Assembly: GCA_902705835.1 (NCBI GenBank) | Contig: CACSIN010000027.1 | Span: 51,349-86,969 of the forward strand | Source: BD1-7 clade bacterium | Lineage (GTDB): Bacteria; Pseudomonadota; Gammaproteobacteria; Pseudomonadales; DT-91 | DNA: 35,621 nucleotides | Direction of reading: 5' to 3' | In this document: positions 34,980-35,621 of the stretch, in pieces | Position numbering within the stretch: position 1 is the first letter of the stretch | Layout: each line of letters opens with the position of its first letter | Position numbers and translations under genes: made by a program | Notes under the pieces: generated by a model | What the model was told of the DNA's origin: nothing | The model's input: only the letters and a program-made list of their open reading frames with translations | Databases searched by the model: none

Positions 34980-35621
34980 TCAGTTGTGTGCGTGAAGCTC
35001 GTGGTTAAGCTCGATTGCAGACTTATTGGTCAGTGCTTCGATTGCACCGGTCACGGAGTTGCGACGGAACAACAGGTCTGATTTACTGGCCAAATCGCGA
35101 GCTTTGACCTTTTCAGCCACTTTTCCATCGCTATCCAATACGTGAACAACAGCGCCTGCCGTTACGTAAAGGCCCGCTTCTACGGTGCAGCGATCACCCA
35201 GAGGGATGCCAACACCGGCGTTTGCGCCAACCAAGCATTCTTTACCAACGCTGATAATGACGTTGTTGCCGCCAGACAGTGTGCCCATGGTTGAGCAGCC
35301 GCCGCCAAGGTCAGAGCCATCGCCGACCCAAACGCCGGCAGATATACGGCCTTCGATCATTGCAGTGCCTTCGGTACCAGCATTAAAGTTAACAAAACCT
35401 TCATGCATGATGGTGGTGCCTTCGCCGAGGTAAGCACCTAAGCGTACGCGTGCGGTATGCGCAACGCGAACGCCGGCAGGAACCACGTAGTTCGCCATTT
35501 TAGGGAATTTGTCGACAGACATAACTTCCAATAAACGGCCTTCAACACGGGCTTGTAGTTGACGCTCAGGCAGTTCGTCGATGTCGATCGCGCCTTCATT
35601 AGTCCAGGCAGTGTTTTTCAG
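34980..35621 (-). CDS. dapD: Tetrahydrodipicolinate N-succinyltransferase (partial, C-terminal 213 residues)
   Basis: The frame is open to the window edge, so the N-terminus is missing. The visible part is a left-handed beta-helix built from hexapeptide repeats. GRISAGVWVGDGSDLGGGCS and the following NVIISVGKECLVGANAGVGI are typical of the longer DapD found in Pseudomonas and relatives rather than the 274-residue E. coli form. The enzyme transfers succinyl from succinyl-CoA to tetrahydrodipicolinate, the step two before DapE. The acyl-acceptor-binding region is intact here. The C-terminal tail is histidine-containing (NHELHAHN). A TTG/ATG around 35531-35522 is internal, not the start. Confidence 0.96.
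   Translation of the reverse strand: MKNTAWTNEGAIDIDELPERQLQARVEGRLLEVMSVDKFPKMANYVVPAGVRVAHTARVRLGAYLGEGTTIMHEGFVNFNAGTEGTAMIEGRISAGVWVGDGSDLGGGCSTMGTLSGGNNVIISVGKECLVGANAGVGIPLGDRCTVEAGLYVTAGAVVHVLDSDGKVAEKVKARDLASKSDLLFRRNSVTGAIEALTNKSAIELNHELHAHN

Overview
The window looks like chromosome from a free-living, probably marine gammaproteobacterium of the Pseudomonadales/Oceanospirillales/Cellvibrionales sort. This rests on an aryl-polyene cluster, the divergent tesA / ybbA-ybbP pair, a Pseudomonas-type long DapD, a DUF2505-like protein and AAGCCGG-type terminators. The taxon is inferred from gene content, not from a marker gene. No rRNA, tRNA, CRISPR array, insertion sequence or phage gene was seen.

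Region 1 (1-11900, all minus strand) is the proximal part of an aryl polyene (APE) pigment cluster. It reads as one operon with overlapping or near-touching genes. In transcription order: a half-length chain-length-factor-like ketosynthase (ApeC type), a PlsC-type acyltransferase, two acyl carrier proteins, a membrane protein, a starter-activating adenylate ligase (ApeH type), a hot-dog dehydratase (ApeI type), a family 2 glycosyltransferase, an LpxL-like acyltransferase, an MIO-type aromatic amino acid ammonia-lyase, a thioesterase (ApeK type), a LolA-like carrier, an MMPL exporter and the N-terminal part of a halogenase-like flavoprotein. The full ketosynthases, ketoreductase and second dehydratase expected for such clusters should lie beyond coordinate 1. 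The lyase could make the arylacrylate starter, the ligase and carrier proteins load it, the PKS enzymes extend it, and the acyltransferases, LolA-like protein and MMPL protein attach it to lipid and move it to the outer membrane. The lyase and the flavoprotein set this version apart from the simplest APE clusters.

Region 2 (12135-20055, plus strand) holds mostly single-gene units: trpS, a membrane-anchored glutamate-synthase-like Fe-S flavoprotein, a periplasmic cytochrome c, an acyl-CoA ligase, a beta-lactamase-fold serine hydrolase and a small membrane protein. Several end in clear intrinsic terminators. A six-copy 7-bp tandem repeat lies in one non-coding gap, and a putative 27-codon ORF beside inverted repeats in another.

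Region 3 (20030-23883, minus strand) carries a 7TMR-DISM hybrid sensor kinase, a DUF2505-like protein and the TesA esterase. Region 4 (24184-33453, plus strand) carries ybbA-ybbP, an SDR protein lacking the catalytic Tyr and Lys, a second hybrid kinase (GAF plus two receivers), an ABC1/AarF-type kinase-like protein and a small acidic protein. Region 5 (33673-35621, minus strand) carries dapE and the C-terminal part of dapD for lysine/peptidoglycan diaminopimelate synthesis, facing region 4 across a bidirectional terminator.
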